64,000 nt of DNA from Mermis nigrescens (lineage: Eukaryota > Nematoda > Enoplea > Mermithida > Mermithidae): contig JAVLUZ010000271.1 of assembly GCA_036768485.1 (NCBI GenBank), forward strand, positions 1,674,001-1,738,000. The letters run 5' to 3'. The position numbers and the translations under genes were made by a program. Positions within the stretch are counted from its first letter, which is position 1. Every line of letters starts with the position of its first letter. Positions 56,401 through 64,000 of this stretch are shown here, in pieces. Below the pieces are notes generated by a model. It was not told the DNA's origin. It did not search any database and worked only from the letters and a program-made list of their open reading frames with translations.

Positions 56401-57228
56401 TTTGGAAAAATAGGACTTTTTACACGTTATTTTGTGCTATTTTTGGTTTAGACCCCCCAAAATTGGTGTTTGTCCCCCCAAAATAGGAGGGCCAGCTACG
56501 TGCCTGGCCATCATCTCTTTTTCTATTCAGCGCCATTAACCTCCATCATCCCGTTGAGCCTGTATAGAATATTTACCTATCCTAAAATTATCAACCATCG
56601 AGACATTACATACGTTGATATGTATGCACATAACGTGTGATTTTTCTTTAAGTCTACTTATCAATCTATTACAGCACAAATTAAGTAATTAATTTTATTA
56701 TTTATAATTAATAATTGGTTAGAATTATTTATGTATTGAATAAATTTACGATTTTTTCAGTTCTTACCAGCAACTAATAATTTCAAATTAATTAGAAGTT
56801 TTTGAGTTAATCTTTTACGTAATATTGTATCTCGTTCGCTTGACTTTATTTTGTTATTAGTTTTATTTATTAATGCATGCTCTCAATTATTCATTTATTA
56901 TTTACTTATTTATTTAATCAGCTAATTTACGATTATTAAGCTTTTATCGAAATTAAGAATTTTAAATTTACTTTAATTTTTAAAATTAATTTTAGAATTT
57001 ATATTTTTGTATTTTATAGTTTTATAATTCTTCTTACTGTAGGAAGAACAAACCAAAGTTGACGAATTGCGAGGCACTCCGATGGCCGTAGGCAGCATGG
57101 AGGAAATAATCGACGACAATCACGCCATTGTATCGACCAGCGTTGGAGCTGAGCATTACGTTTCGATTTTGTCGTTTGTGGATAAAGATCAACTTGAGCC
57201 GGGTTGCACAGTCCTTTTGAATCATAAG
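41384..57228 (+). CDS. PSMC1: 26S proteasome regulatory ATPase subunit 4 (Rpt2/PSMC1), 5' part, three exons
   Basis: Rpt2 is one of the six AAA+ ATPases in the base of the 19S regulator. It unfolds ubiquitinated substrates and opens the 20S gate. Joined exons give about 158 residues of roughly 440, matching the conserved N-terminal third. The start MGQNQSG has Gly2 in the N-myristoylation context known for Rpt2. A basic linker ([19 protein letters not shown]) follows, then [14 protein letters not shown], the coiled-coil region [19 protein letters not shown], and the OB-domain segment from RGTPMAVG to CTVLLNHK. The ATPase module (Walker A/B) would be encoded downstream, outside the window. Coding sequence is intact. 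Introns of 7.3, 8.1 and more than 6.7 kb are filled with hAT-like elements. Confidence 0.95.
41970..42972 (-). mobile_element. hAT element, internally deleted, with transposase C-terminus
   Basis: Ends CAGGGCTGGCAAAAACCCA and its counterpart ...TTTTGTCAGCCCTG. A perfect 8-bp duplication, TACTTAGG, lies at 41962-41969 and 42973-42980. The subterminal regions are runs of GGGTTTTTGG/CCAAAAACCC. The middle keeps the last coding exon of a hAT transposase on the - strand (42240-42431). This element independently validates the hAT assignment of the other 8-bp-TSD elements here. Confidence 0.92.
42240..42431 (-). pseudogene. hAT transposase fragment, C-terminal dimerisation domain
   Basis: Reads [19 protein letters not shown], then [20 protein letters not shown] and an acidic tail ([12 protein letters not shown]) before the stop. 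The S-(S/A)-ERNFS and SKLRSSL..E...KLV pattern is the conserved hAT C-terminal dimerisation motif. It is preceded by a possible acceptor (TTACATAG). No catalytic DDE or zinc-finger region remains, so it is a fragment only. Confidence 0.85.
43561..45001. mobile_element. Family I element, second copy, nested in family H
   Basis: 1441 bp with ends CACCGTTTTTCCACTTTTTG and CGCTGGGAAAAAAACGGTG, in the opposite orientation to the outer family I copy. Contains five tandem units of about 183-202 bp keyed on GCAGCATTTTTATCGACAAT (43764, 43961, 44148, 44331, 44533), plus GGCGCTTCGCGCC-type hairpins (about 43896, 44467). Its target duplication is eroded (GGTGGGAG / GTTGGGGC). Confidence 0.75.
45394..47129. 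mobile_element. hAT-like element with CAGTGATCG ends (copy 3), nested in family H
   Basis: Ends CAGTGATCGTGACGGGGTC and CCCCCGTACGATCACTG. A perfect 8-bp duplication, TCTGCATG, lies at 45386-45393 and 47130-47137. Both subterminal zones are rich in GGGGTCGGGG-type blocks. The interior from about 45720 to 46806 is a truncated family G sequence, with the GGCGCGAAGCGCC hairpin at about 46669. No transposase. Confidence 0.88.
45720..46806. mobile_element. Family G element, truncated copy inside the CAGTGATCG element
   Basis: Colinear with 22530-23875 and 32250-33125: TTTATTGACAAACAGTTCAG, ACCTCTGCTAA, AGTGCTGGAATATTTTAA and finally CCCCCGGCTACGCATG. The CAGAGGCGTAGCC left end is missing, so the left boundary is approximate. 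Confidence 0.65.
47938..48150. repeat. GGCGATGGC minisatellite
   Basis: Irregular units such as GGTGGCGATGGCGATGGC and GTAAAAGGTGGCGATGG. Apparent His/Ser/Pro-rich frames on the - strand are repeat translations. Confidence 0.7.
48151..48300. repeat. Tandem hairpin repeat (TTATTTGCAGTC / GACTGCAAATAA)
   Basis: A unit of about 65 bp, CACACAGTGAAATATTATTT followed by GCAGTCAAAAACCAGCGGC and AGACTGCAAATAA, occurs about 2.5 times. Each unit contains inverted TTATTTGCAGTC arms. Confidence 0.7.
48301..48712. other. End of Rpt2 intron 1, no gene
   Basis: Contains a G-rich block at 48560-48650 (GGGGGGGTC, CTGGGGGATGGGGG) typical of MITE ends but without a recognisable partner. It ends with the exon 2 acceptor. 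Confidence 0.4.
48713..48934 (+). CDS. PSMC1: Rpt2 exon 2
   Basis: Preceded by TATGTATGCAG and starting GATAAGAAGAGAAAGTACGA (DKKRKY). It runs in phase 0 to AAACACGAG, followed by donor GTCCGT. If exon 1 really ends in phase 2, the in-frame acceptor would instead be AGAG| with the exon starting at 48724. It encodes the linker and coiled coil through [13 protein letters not shown]. Confidence 0.9.
48935..49557. other. Rpt2 intron 2, left part
   Basis: Non-coding. GGCTACGTGCCCCCTC near 49190 and AGCGCTTCGCGCCGAA at about 49264-49281 are family G/hairpin-type sequence, suggesting a larger decayed element that continues right of 49957. Confidence 0.4.
49558..49957. mobile_element. hAT-like MITE related to family E
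   Basis: 400 bp with ends CATACATGATC and GTGCATGTATG. Flanks GTTACGAC / TTTACGAC (49550-49557, 49958-49965) match at 7 of 8. C-rich subterminal blocks (CCCCAGAATTCC) resemble family E, but the core differs. Confidence 0.7.
50194..52772. mobile_element. hAT-like element, CAGTGATCGGACCGAGG ends, copy 1
   Basis: 2579 bp in Rpt2 intron 2. A perfect 8-bp duplication, ATACCGGC, lies at 50186-50193 and 52773-52780. Both ends are GAGGCCGAGGCC palindromic arrays followed by AT-rich interior. It contains a nested MITE (50917-51312) and GCGCGAAGCGCC (51736-51747). It is almost identical to the inverted copy at 57564-60072. A 65-codon frame (52038-52235, -) is shared by both copies but resembles no transposase. 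Confidence 0.93.
50917..51312. mobile_element. Small hAT-like MITE nested in hAT copy 1
   Basis: 396 bp, CAGTGTTGTTTTTGTGCAAG to TACAAAAAACCGTG. A perfect 8-bp duplication, GTCCTAAA, lies at 50909-50916 and 51313-51320. Contains CTTTGTACAT / ATGTACAAAG palindromes. The same insertion occupies the same place in copy 2, so it predates spread of the host element. Confidence 0.9.
52781..54620. other. Rpt2 intron 2, middle: decayed repeats, no gene
   Basis: Holds GCGCGAAGCGCCGAA at about 53488-53502. An inverted repeat lies at about 53800-53900: GATGTTGTTAGGG ... AACATGTCGGTC against GACCGACGTGTTAAAC ... CCTAACATC. TTTGTAC-rich stretches occur near 54050-54310. Short open frames lack domains. Confidence 0.4.
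54631..55574. mobile_element. MITE-like element with CAGGGTGGG ends
   Basis: Terminal CAGGGTGGGTCGAAAAAAGG (left start at 54630/31) faces CCTTTTCCGGCCCACCCTG (right end about 55574). Flanking TATATG on each side may be a 6-bp duplication, but AT-rich flanks make this weak. The interior holds a degraded relative of the TTTGTACAT MITE and GCGCGAAGCGCCAA at about 54918. Confidence 0.55.
55575..56230. other. Rpt2 intron 2, unassigned
   Basis: No gene or repeat recognised. Confidence 0.4.
56340..56506. mobile_element. Short hAT-like MITE (CAGGCACGTA ends)
   Basis: 167 bp with ends CAGGCACGTATATAGC and GCCAGCTACGTGCCTG. A perfect 8-bp duplication, GCCATCAT, lies at 56332-56339 and 56507-56514. 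The flank is itself a loose GCCATCA-rich repeat (56250-56340, 56507-56550), so part of the duplication could pre-exist. Confidence 0.75.
56515..57042. other. End of Rpt2 intron 2, very AT-rich
   Basis: Rich in TTATTTATTA/AATTAAT words with no repeat family recognised. It ends with acceptor TTCTTACTGTAG. Confidence 0.5.
57043..57228 (+). CDS. PSMC1: Rpt2 exon 3
   Basis: The acceptor TTCTTACTGTAG precedes GAAGAACAAACCAAAG (EEQTK). 62 codons end CTTTTGAATCATAAG before donor GTGGGC. It encodes [13 protein letters not shown], then [16 protein letters not shown] and [12 protein letters not shown], the OB-fold part of Rpt2. Confidence 0.95.
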
Positions 57229-57563
57229 GTGGGCCAACCCCAAACATTTGAAATTTTTCTTCCAGCGACTCCCCCAAAATTTGGCACTTCAGCGATTTTT
57301 TACGGAAGCTTGTTCCTTTAAAGTTATTTTAGGCGTATTTTGCTATGGTTGGTCGAAAATCAATTCTCCCCTCCTTCTCCCGTTCGAAGCATCATACATA
57401 CCCAGATATTTGGGGATTTTTTCTTCGACGATGGGGAGGAGTGGAGGGATGGGATGGGAGGGGAGGGGAAACGCGTCACAGCAATTTGCTGTGACGTTTT
57501 CCCCGTAGAACTTAATTTGTCATATATAGTGCTTTAGCGCATACCTTTGACATACTTGGGTAC
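57229..57563. other. Start of Rpt2 intron 3
   Basis: Begins with donor GTGGGC and contains a GGGAGGGGAGGGG stretch near 57430-57470. From about 57525 it enters the left end of a family A copy (GCTTTAGCGCATACC...TACTTGGGTAC), which the hAT element then interrupts. Confidence 0.5.
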
Positions 57564-60072
57564 CAGTGATCGGACCGAGGCCTCGGCCTCGGCCTCGGCA
57601 AGCCTCGGCGTTTCTTGGAGCCTCGGCCTCGGCGCCGAGGGCGAAGCTAAAAAGTGCCGAGGCGCCGAGGGTTAAAATCAAATTTGAATAAGTTTAATAT
57701 GTCCGTTGAATATTAACTATTTAGAATGCATCTGCAGTACAAAGGCTATTTTTTATCTAGACTTTTCTTGTGGTTTTAGTCGCGTACCCAGTTACACAAA
57801 GTTACATACAGCAAAGTGCCAATTTATTATTCATGTGATGACTAAGTTTTAATTCTCATGCTTGCTACATGGATCGGAAACACACATTCCCGAAGGGAAG
57901 GGTGAGGAGGTTTATTACCCCCCTCTCAGGGTACAAGACTCAAGTCACTGTCAGACGATTTTTGGTGGAAACCTTTTGAATATTTTTGAACCTAATTTTT
58001 ACTATGGCAAAAGTGCAGCTAACTATTAGAATTTCCCGAAGTGATACAGTATTTTTGAATGTAAGCAAGAGTAAATAGACAAAGTGTCACTATAAAACAT
58101 GCATGTAACAGCTCAAAACTTTCGGGAGGGGCTCCTCGGCATACATATAACGGCTAGGAATTTCGGGTGGGGGATTAGCGACTCTAATTCTATGTCAAAA
58201 ATGGCAAAAGCACCTAAAATAGCCAACAAAGCGCAAATTTTCGCCAAAAATGGGGAGGGTGGGTCAAAATTTTCTGACGTTGGAGGGAAGGGCTAGGGGG
58301 AGACGTCCAACCCTGCGTGGGTGGGGAATTCCCCAAAGCCCTTCCTGTTACACGTATGGTTTTCGGCCATTTTTATGGGAGAGGGCGTAAATGATTACGA
58401 ATTTTCGGCCCAAAATCGCAAAAACGCAGCTAAAAATGGCCAATAAATGCAGGTTTTGCCAAAAATTAATTTTGGCTCGTGCATTTTTTGGAGCCATTTT
58501 TATACAATGTTAAAATACTTCCTTGGACAAAGTGATATTAATTATATCGTTTTTCAGTATTTTTTAGGAAATTTCAAAAAATTTTCGGCGCTTCGCGCAA
58601 AATATCGCTAATATACTGTATTTAGATTGAAGCAGAGGCATTAAACACTCAAAAACCAATTTTTGTGTAATCTAGGCATCTTTATGCAGATTTAAATATC
58701 TTTTGTATCCATTTATACTGTTTTTAAAAATTTTATGCAAAACAAGTACTATTTAATAACTCAGCACATTTAGCCGTTCAAAGATAAAATTGACTAATTT
58801 ATCCTGATGTTGCATTGGATTTCTAAGCACAGTGCTTATTACAATATTTAATTGGCATATTACAATATCTGTAATATTTCTGATTTTGTAGTGCAAGTTG
58901 TTTTAGCTTTCTCTGTCAAGTTTTATGTGTAAATTTCATCAAAAGCTCATAAAAATTCCGGCGCTTCGCGCCAAATAATCTTATGAACTATATCCAGGCC
59001 GAATTATCACATTTAGGACCACGGTTTTTTGTATTCGGCAAAGATTTTTCATAATGTACAGAGACTTTTCAGGACTGTCTTTGTACATGCACAAAGATTT
59101 TTGGAGAGACAAAAACTGTAAAAAGGTGTAAAATTCCCGAAAATTTTCGGCGCATCAGTAATTGTCTGTCCTATATATCTTTAAAATAGTAGAATTTGCA
59201 TTTAGAATGGAAAAATGCCAAATATTCAGAGACCCAGGAATTAGCTAAGATACGCTACGAAGGTAACCCCTGTTTTACCACAATAAATCGCTACTGTACC
59301 ATACTATAATAGTACACAAAAATTTGTATGTACAAAATAAAAAAAACACTGTTTAGGACTGCATGCCGGTTGCAGGTCACACACTGGCAGTATGTAAAAA
59401 TGTGTATGTTTAAAAATATATTTATATAAAATATCTACAAAAATTTGTTCGCTCATACAAAGACACTACTTAATTTACTGGTCCCCATTTCGGGATTTCA
59501 CCCTTCCCTCAACTCTGGACCTTGGGAAACTAGGATCGGAAAGTACAGTGCAGTTTCTGTCATATTACCTACCACACCAGAATTGGATGACTGAAAAAGC
59601 GTGTTTAAACATGCATTACTGCAAAAGCGAGCACAACAATGGCTACAGTTCTGTCTTTACTTAGCTTATTTCGTTTGTTCGTTTATTTCTTTGACACTGT
59701 TTTCTTATTTATGTATAGTAATAAAAGTTTTTAAGTGCTTGTTCAGCCATATTTTTTATTATATTTTCGAAGTCTTCAACGGCAACTTGTTAAATTAAGT
59801 ATGCTTTCATTCTGCTGACTTTATTCAATAAATCCTTCACACATTTAATCTACTATTATTGAAAATGACATTCGATAAAGTGTTCAATATTACGATTATT
59901 CTCTAGCTCTTGTGCATACAAAATATTCTAAGAGCACTATTTATAGGTATAGGTATATAAGCTTGACCCTCGGCATTACCTCGGCCTCGGCCTCGGCCGA
60001 GGCAAGGATTTTAAGGCGCCTCGGCCTCGGCCGAGGCCGAGGGTCCAAAAAGTACCCTCGGTCCGATCACTG
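57564..60072. mobile_element. hAT-like element, CAGTGATCGGACCGAGG ends, copy 2 (inverted relative to copy 1)
   Basis: 2509 bp in Rpt2 intron 3. A perfect 8-bp duplication, TTGGGTAC, lies at 57556-57563 and 60073-60080. It is the reverse complement of 50194-52772 nearly throughout. The difference in length is mostly a 64-bp loss inside the nested MITE. Inserted into the left end of a family A copy. Confidence 0.93.
59020..59351. mobile_element. Small hAT-like MITE nested in hAT copy 2
   Basis: 332 bp, CACGGTTTTTTGTATTCGG to AAAAAAACACTG. A perfect 8-bp duplication, TTTAGGAC, lies at 59012-59019 and 59352-59359. Orthologous by position to 50917-51312 but shortened near one end. Confidence 0.88.
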
Positions 60073-60080
60073 TTGGGTAC

Positions 60081-63000
60081 CTCCAACATATGTTCCTCCG
60101 CCCCCTTCCCCACATCTATAACGGAACACATCCGTGAAATGCGCTTTTTTAGAAGATGCAGACTTTTTGTTTACACTCAATACCGAGTGTTTAAAGAGCG
60201 TGTAAGGTTTCGTTATAACGTTACGGATTTTTAGCCACCTTCTACACAACCCAGCATACATGTCTTGTACAATTTAATGGAAAATTTATAGAGAATAGAC
60301 CTCTCGAAATACATGCTTTGTTGTTTTTTAAATTTCGCATTAGTTCTCGAGGGGGAGTGTAAAGAGTGTAAAAATTTGCTGTTGTAAAGACCGATTTTGG
60401 TGGCGTTATCGCTTTCTGGATCTCTGTCAACAACTCCGTTCATAAGTCTCAAGAAATTTTTTCTGACAGAGATATACTATTGAATTAGGGCTACTTTCTG
60501 CTTACCAGCAAACTTTTTTACATTCAATACGGAGTTAGATCTAGGGGTTTAAACTTTACACCCTTGTGGATGGTGTAAAAACAGGTTTTGTCTCAGATAT
60601 CTCCGCCAGCTTCTCCAGTTATAAGTTAATATAAATTGAATGAAATAAAATAAAGTGCTACACGTCGCAGCAAACCGCGTTTAAATAATTCAATATTGAG
60701 TTATTGATGTGGGTGTAAAGATTGAAATCAGGGGTGTAAGATTGGGCAAAAAAACACGTTTTCTGCCCTTTTTCTATTGGTAAATATGTTGCGGAAAGAA
60801 GTTTCCACATACCAACGTACTAAAACTCAAGGGCTACAAACTTGCCCAAACCGAATTTCCTCACACTCAATAGGGAGTTAGGTTCTGATTTTTAAAGTTT
60901 ACAATGTGGTGGATGGTGGAAAATGCTTTTGTCCGATTTTGTTCGCCACATTCTCCGTTTAGAAGTTGTATAGGTCGAATAGAATAAACGTGAAGTTATT
61001 TCGTCGGGGTACACGTCACGGTATATTTCGTTTATTTATATTATTGTTTAGTTTTTTCGGGAAGTATATATAAAGTCAAAAATTGGGTATGTCAAACGTG
61101 TTTCTGCCTTGTTTTTTTGCCTCAACTTGTCCAGTTATTAGTCTGGACATGATCTCAATTCTAAAATGTACCGAGAAATCAAACGTGATACGCCAGTTGG
61201 GCTCGTTTCCCTACACTCAACAGTGGTGTAAAGCACAGTTTTTTTTGTATTCGGCAAAGATTTTTCCCGATGTACAAAGACTTTTCGGGACCGTCTTTGT
61301 ACATGTACAAAGATTTTTGGGAAGACAAAAATTGCAAAAAAAGGTCTATAATTCGAAAAATTTCGGCGCTTCGCGCCGAAATGAGTAATTGTGTGTTCTA
61401 TATATCTTTATAATGGCAGAAATTGCATTTCAAGAGTAAAAATGTCAAATTTTTTCGGCGCTTCGCGCCGTTTTACGACGATTCTTAGTGATTTTTGCCC
61501 TTAGAGACCCAGAAATTAGCTAAAACACACTACGAAAAGTCGAAGAACTCTGTTTTTACGATACTAAAATCGCTGCTGTACCCAAAAATTTTGTGTGTAC
61601 AAAATGTACAAAGATTTTTAGGAAGACAAAAACTGTAAAAAAGGTGTAAAATTCCCAAAATTTTCGGCGCTTCGCGCCGAACTGATAAATTATTTGTCCT
61701 ATATATCTTTAAAATGGCAGAATTTGCATTTAGAATAGAAAATTTCAATATTTTTCGGCGCTTCGCGCCGTTTTCAGATAATTTTTAGTAATTTTTAGCT
61801 TCATAAACCCAGAAATTAGCTAAAATACACTACCTAAGATCGAAAACCCTGTTTTACCACACTAAAATCGCTACTGTACTATATTATAGTACACAAAAAT
61901 TTGCATGTGCAAAATGTACAAAGACTTTTGGGGACCATCTTTGTACATGTACAAACGGACCTTGTACAAAAAAAACACTGGTGTAAAGTGGTTTACGTCT
62001 GATATTTATTCGTTTCAACCCATTGTGGAGACTTAATTTTTTCATAGATGTTGATCGTAATATCAGAGTAATATCAGAATCCTGAATCCAACTAAAATCT
62101 TCTTTACACTCGGGGTTGCGTAATTTTTACACTGAAAAGTAACTTCAGTTCTAGAGTCTTGCGTGAGCTTAATTTTTCGAAAATGTTCTATGTAATGTCA
62201 GGATTACGAATCTGACTGTTAGTTATCTCTATACCCCTTAGTTGTGTAACGTTTGCACTATTTATTTATTGGTAATGTTTAAAGTTTACACTACCAATTT
62301 ATTTTACTCTCAGAGCATTGCAAAACGTGAATTTTTTTCGAAATATATTCCGCATACATGGCCAAGCTAGAGGTGGCTAAGGTTTTTTGACCCTGGTTAG
62401 TGAAGCTTATCAAATTTATGGTTTTATAACGATGAAAAATACAAAAATTACGGCGCTGCGGAAACTTTTGATATTTTTACCGTTTACGACAGAATTCTTG
62501 TTATTTTTCTTAGTGAACTGAAAAATTAACTTGCAGCACCTTTTGTTTTCTCAAAATCGCATGACAGTACCTGATATTTTAAAACCTTAGGTAGGGGTAC
62601 CGTCACCCCCCCTATGGCAATGTGTCGTTCCGTAAGGTCAGGATTACGAACCTGACTATATGTTTTCTTTACACCCAGTAGTTTTGTAAAGTTTATACTG
62701 GAAATTAACTTTAGTCTCAGAACGTTGCACAAGCTTGATTTTTTCAAAATCTTTATGCAATGTCAGGATAACGAATCTGAGTGTAAGTGTTCTTTACACC
62801 CAGCAGTTGCGCAAAGCTTATGCTGAAAATATTTGATCTTTTGAAATAAGATAAGGTTTTCTTGTTTAAAAAAGATAATGCTGAACTTCAAAACAATATT
62901 GCTCTCCTTGTTCTTGGACCGCTGTCAATATTTTGAGATGTTACCGTATGTCTTTATTGACTGATTTAACTAAATATTGCCAATTAAAAGTAGGGTACTA

Positions 63001-63760
63001 GAAAAAGAAAAATGCTCCAATGGAACAAAAAAGACGAATATACTTGGGATTACGGATTATTAAGGGGTGTAAAGGAGAGGGACTGATAAAAAGCCATTTG
63101 TGTATATGTTCAAAGTCGCAAAATCATTTAAAAGTCAGACTTTCTAAGCAACGCCGTGGCCACTGAAAAAAGTGAAAACTTTAGAAGCAATTTTTAATAC
63201 TTCACGTGAGAGTGTGAATAAAAAATCTGAAATGTTTACTTTTGTAAATTGTTTGCAAGTTGCAACGCTTACTTGCTTCGTAACGTGATTGATAGAAAAC
63301 TAACTGCAATCGCATTTAAAGGTGTTTTATCTTGTTATCGCATAAAGCATTATAGCAAGCAAACCTGGCGTCAGTTGATTAGTAACACTCAGTCGTTGTG
63401 GGCATGCAAAGGTACCTACATGTAGTCTGTTTCTCGTTAGCTTACGCGTTTCCTATTGCCTTAAACCAACAATTTGGTTGATTGTCTTGAATGCATCGAT
63501 GTTTGCTATTTCATTCCATTGGCTTACAAAGTCGCTCCTAGTTTACTCCACTTCCCAGAGCTACTGCATAGCTAACTTGCTACTTTTTCAATCATTTTTT
63601 TGTTCAATAGTTTATTTCAATCTGCAGGCCGCAGAATATACTTCGATTTTGTGCGTTGCTAAGAGAAATTCGGGTTTTTAAAAGATTTTGCGACTTCAGG
63701 CACACACATAGTTAGATTTTTTTCAGTCCTCTCCTTTTGAATTTTTAATAATCCTTGATC
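60081..63760. repeat. Family A, copy 5 (left end at about 57525, split by hAT copy 2)
   Basis: Continues TTGGGTACCTCCAACATATG and runs through GTGTAAAG/TTTACAC-rich DNA into the tail block at 63000 (GTAGGGTACTAG ... AATGCTCCAATGG) and its inverted counterpart at 63640-63760. Interrupted again by a 747-bp MITE at 61234. Lies within Rpt2 intron 3. Confidence 0.7.
61234..61980. mobile_element. hAT-like MITE with four GGCGCTTCGCGCC hairpins
   Basis: 747 bp from CACAGTTTTTTTTGTATTCG to AAAAAAACACTG. A perfect 8-bp duplication, GTGTAAAG, lies at 61226-61233 and 61981-61988. It is of the same family as 50917-51312 but enlarged by internal duplication. The hairpin motif TTCGGCGCTTCGCGCCGAA occurs near 61362, 61455, 61663 and 61755, spaced about 92, 209 and 92. 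CTTTGTACATGTACAAAG palindromes lie near each end. Confidence 0.9.
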
Positions 63761-63836
63761 TTTGTTCGGCAAAATATTTGTGATATTGGCTAATCAAAGA
63801 AAAGGAAGAAACGTGTTTTTTGCCCAATGTTACACC

Positions 63837-64000
63837 CATTCGTGGGCAGCACTAAAATCATGGGGGGCTGCAAGATTTTTCAAAGGTCAAAAAAACGGCC
63901 TCAAACATGGTGGTATGGCGGAAAAACACCATTTTTCAACGTTTCTCGTCGAGCCTTATCCATTGGCATCAAAAAATTGGCGAGAAAAAAGTAAAAAAAT
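63837..64000. mobile_element. hAT-like MITE, family E, cut by the window edge
   Basis: Starts CATTCGTGGGCAGCAC and proceeds through GGTCAAAAAAACGGCC and TTATCCATTGGCATCAAAAAA, the inverted family E order as at 28406-28674. The right end is beyond the window. Confidence 0.8.

Noticed and set aside
57248..57537. Open frames just after Rpt2 exon 3
   Set aside because: They begin inside intron 3 after a good donor site and do not resemble the expected next Rpt2 residues.
52038..58296. A 65-codon frame ([15 protein letters not shown]...) nearly identical at 52038-52235 (-) and 58099-58296 (+), tempting as a conserved protein
   Set aside because: It lies at the same position in two near-identical hAT copies, so conservation reflects recent duplication. 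It shows no transposase or other domain, and flanking non-coding DNA is equally conserved.

Overview
This window is eukaryotic nuclear DNA from an invertebrate. It is AT-rich, low in coding content and saturated with nested transposable elements. The one host gene I recognise with confidence is the 5' part of PSMC1/Rpt2 (26S proteasome regulatory ATPase subunit 4), on the + strand. Exon 1 is at 41384-41448, exon 2 at about 48713-48934 and exon 3 at 57043-57228. The introns are very large (about 7.3 kb, 8.1 kb, and more than 6.7 kb running off the window), and the AAA+ ATPase exons lie beyond the right edge. The protein start resembles ecdysozoan, particularly nematode, Rpt2. Short TTAGGC runs, the nematode telomere hexamer, also occur inside one repeat family. 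A nematode with a bloated, repeat-rich genome fits best, but this is inference. A 100-base N gap at 3103-3202 shows this is an assembly scaffold.

Layout. 1-13.3 kb is repeats: a MITE inserted into another copy of itself (1277-1793), a TTTA microsatellite next to the gap, a 20-bp tandem repeat family, fold-back repeats, tRNA-derived repeats and two copies of a large family rich in the palindrome GTGTAAAGTTTACAC ('family A'). A small secreted Lys/Pro-rich protein gene with an apparent frameshift lies at 13331-13727 (-). 13.8-31 kb holds more MITEs, family A, GATAAA-rich inverted repeats, a Tc1-like remnant and a complete miniature LTR element (TRIM, 29474-31152). The TRIM's 5' LTR carries a mariner-like insertion and its 3' LTR preserves the empty site. 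31386-36262 is a decayed retrotransposon gag gene split by a hAT-like element that itself holds two further insertions. 36.3-39.3 kb is family A again. 41.4-64 kb is the Rpt2 gene, with introns made largely of hAT-like elements nested up to four deep.

Most element boundaries were set by terminal inverted repeats plus 8-bp target-site duplications (TSDs) read directly from the sequence. This is the hAT signature, and it agrees with the one hAT transposase fragment found (C-terminal dimerisation domain, 42240-42431). The most striking recurring signals are listed here. First, a GGCGCGAAGCGCC hairpin motif, containing the exceptionally stable DNA mini-hairpin GCGAAGC, recurs in several unrelated-looking non-autonomous hAT families. 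Second, two near-identical 2.5-kb hAT elements lie in opposite orientation in the introns either side of Rpt2 exon 3. Third, the TRIM has an 18-base leucine-tRNA primer site. No CRISPR array, rRNA gene, operon or intact autonomous transposon is visible.
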